From Funneliformis mosseae (Eukaryota > Glomeromycota > Glomeromycetes > Glomerales > Glomeraceae): a DNA stretch of 19,582 nt. The notes beneath the pieces were generated by a model, which saw only the letters and a list, made by a program, of their open reading frames with translations, ran no database searches and had not been told where the DNA came from. The translations under genes and the position numbers were made by a program. Each line of letters begins with the position of its first letter. Within the stretch, counting starts at the first letter, position 1. The stretch covers positions 1 through 19,582 of the forward strand of contig CAJVPP010001501.1 in the NCBI GenBank assembly GCA_910592005.1, written 5' to 3'. Below, one piece after another: positions 19,469 to 19,582 of the stretch.

Positions 19469-19556
19469 CTCTGGACTAGAGTTCTGAATGAGTCAAGTCG
19501 AGTCGAGTTTAAAGACCAACTCTATTCGACTCATTTTTTTCGAGTCGAGTTGAGTC
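19469..19556. repeat. GAGTC-unit repeats and nested hairpins, possible end of a MITE-like element
   Basis: ACTCT/AGAGT form a short hairpin at 19469-19483. Four 5-mer units GAGTC AAGTC GAGTC GAGTT follow at 19490-19509. ACTCTATTCGACTC (19519-19532) pairs with GAGTCGAGTTGAGT (19542-19555) at 12 of 14 positions plus one wobble around a T-rich loop. AATGAGTC (19487) can also pair with GACTCATT (19528-19535). The structure reaches close to the window end and may continue. Confidence 0.6.
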
Positions 19557-19582
19557 AAATTTATTTTATAAAATCTTTCAAT

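Overview
The window looks like nuclear DNA of a filamentous fungus, most likely an arbuscular mycorrhizal fungus of the Rhizophagus type. Four signs point there: strongly AT-rich DNA; short GT-AG introns of 71-88 nt in a large gene; a single-exon F-box/leucine-rich-repeat gene of the kind abundant in these fungi; and long, nearly GC-free intergenic DNA holding decayed retrotransposons. The species call is an inference from style, not from a marker gene.

Bases 1-6245 (+) hold the 3' part of a very large gene. Joining six exons gives one uninterrupted frame of 1,947 codons plus a stop. The product is the C-terminal part of an RNF213/mysterin-type giant AAA+ ATPase/E3 ubiquitin ligase: the tail of the last AAA+ module with the family-typical NRFEKQ segment, a long E3 module, and an RZ-type zinc finger. 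No RING finger is visible. The RZ finger has an unusual C-x-C-G-Y start where the vertebrate protein has C-x-x-G-H. The 5' part of the gene, with the rest of the AAA+ core, lies outside the window.

Bases 6246-7370 are a tail-to-tail intergenic region with poly(A) signals for both neighbours and a 24-base T run. Bases 7371-8744 (-) are an intact F-box/LRR gene, a probable SCF substrate receptor. Its upstream region (8745-9400) has poly-A/T hairpins and a short segment bounded by GATC/CCGATT-type inverted motifs. The two genes are convergent and both belong to the ubiquitin system; that may be chance.

From about 9400 to the end I see no intact gene. Bases 9400-13850 are an extreme AT desert with diverged direct repeats (11659-11804 and 12525-12740). 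Bases 13850-14230 hold a pyrimidine-rich tract and an LTR-like stretch with a GC-richer hairpin. Bases about 14694-16790 on the minus strand are a heavily decayed LINE-type (non-LTR) retrotransposon relic: an RNase H domain is still recognisable, but at least two catalytic acidic residues are lost and there are many stops and at least two frameshifts. Bases 16800-17060 are a cluster of TA-rich palindromes. Smaller protein-like relics lie at 14300-14479 and 17515-17670 (-) and between 17851 and 19000 (+). The last 100 bases hold GAGTC-unit repeats and hairpins that may be the start of a MITE-like element.

The most interesting item is the RING-less mysterin homologue with a variant RZ finger. 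I found no CRISPR array, rRNA or intact tRNA.
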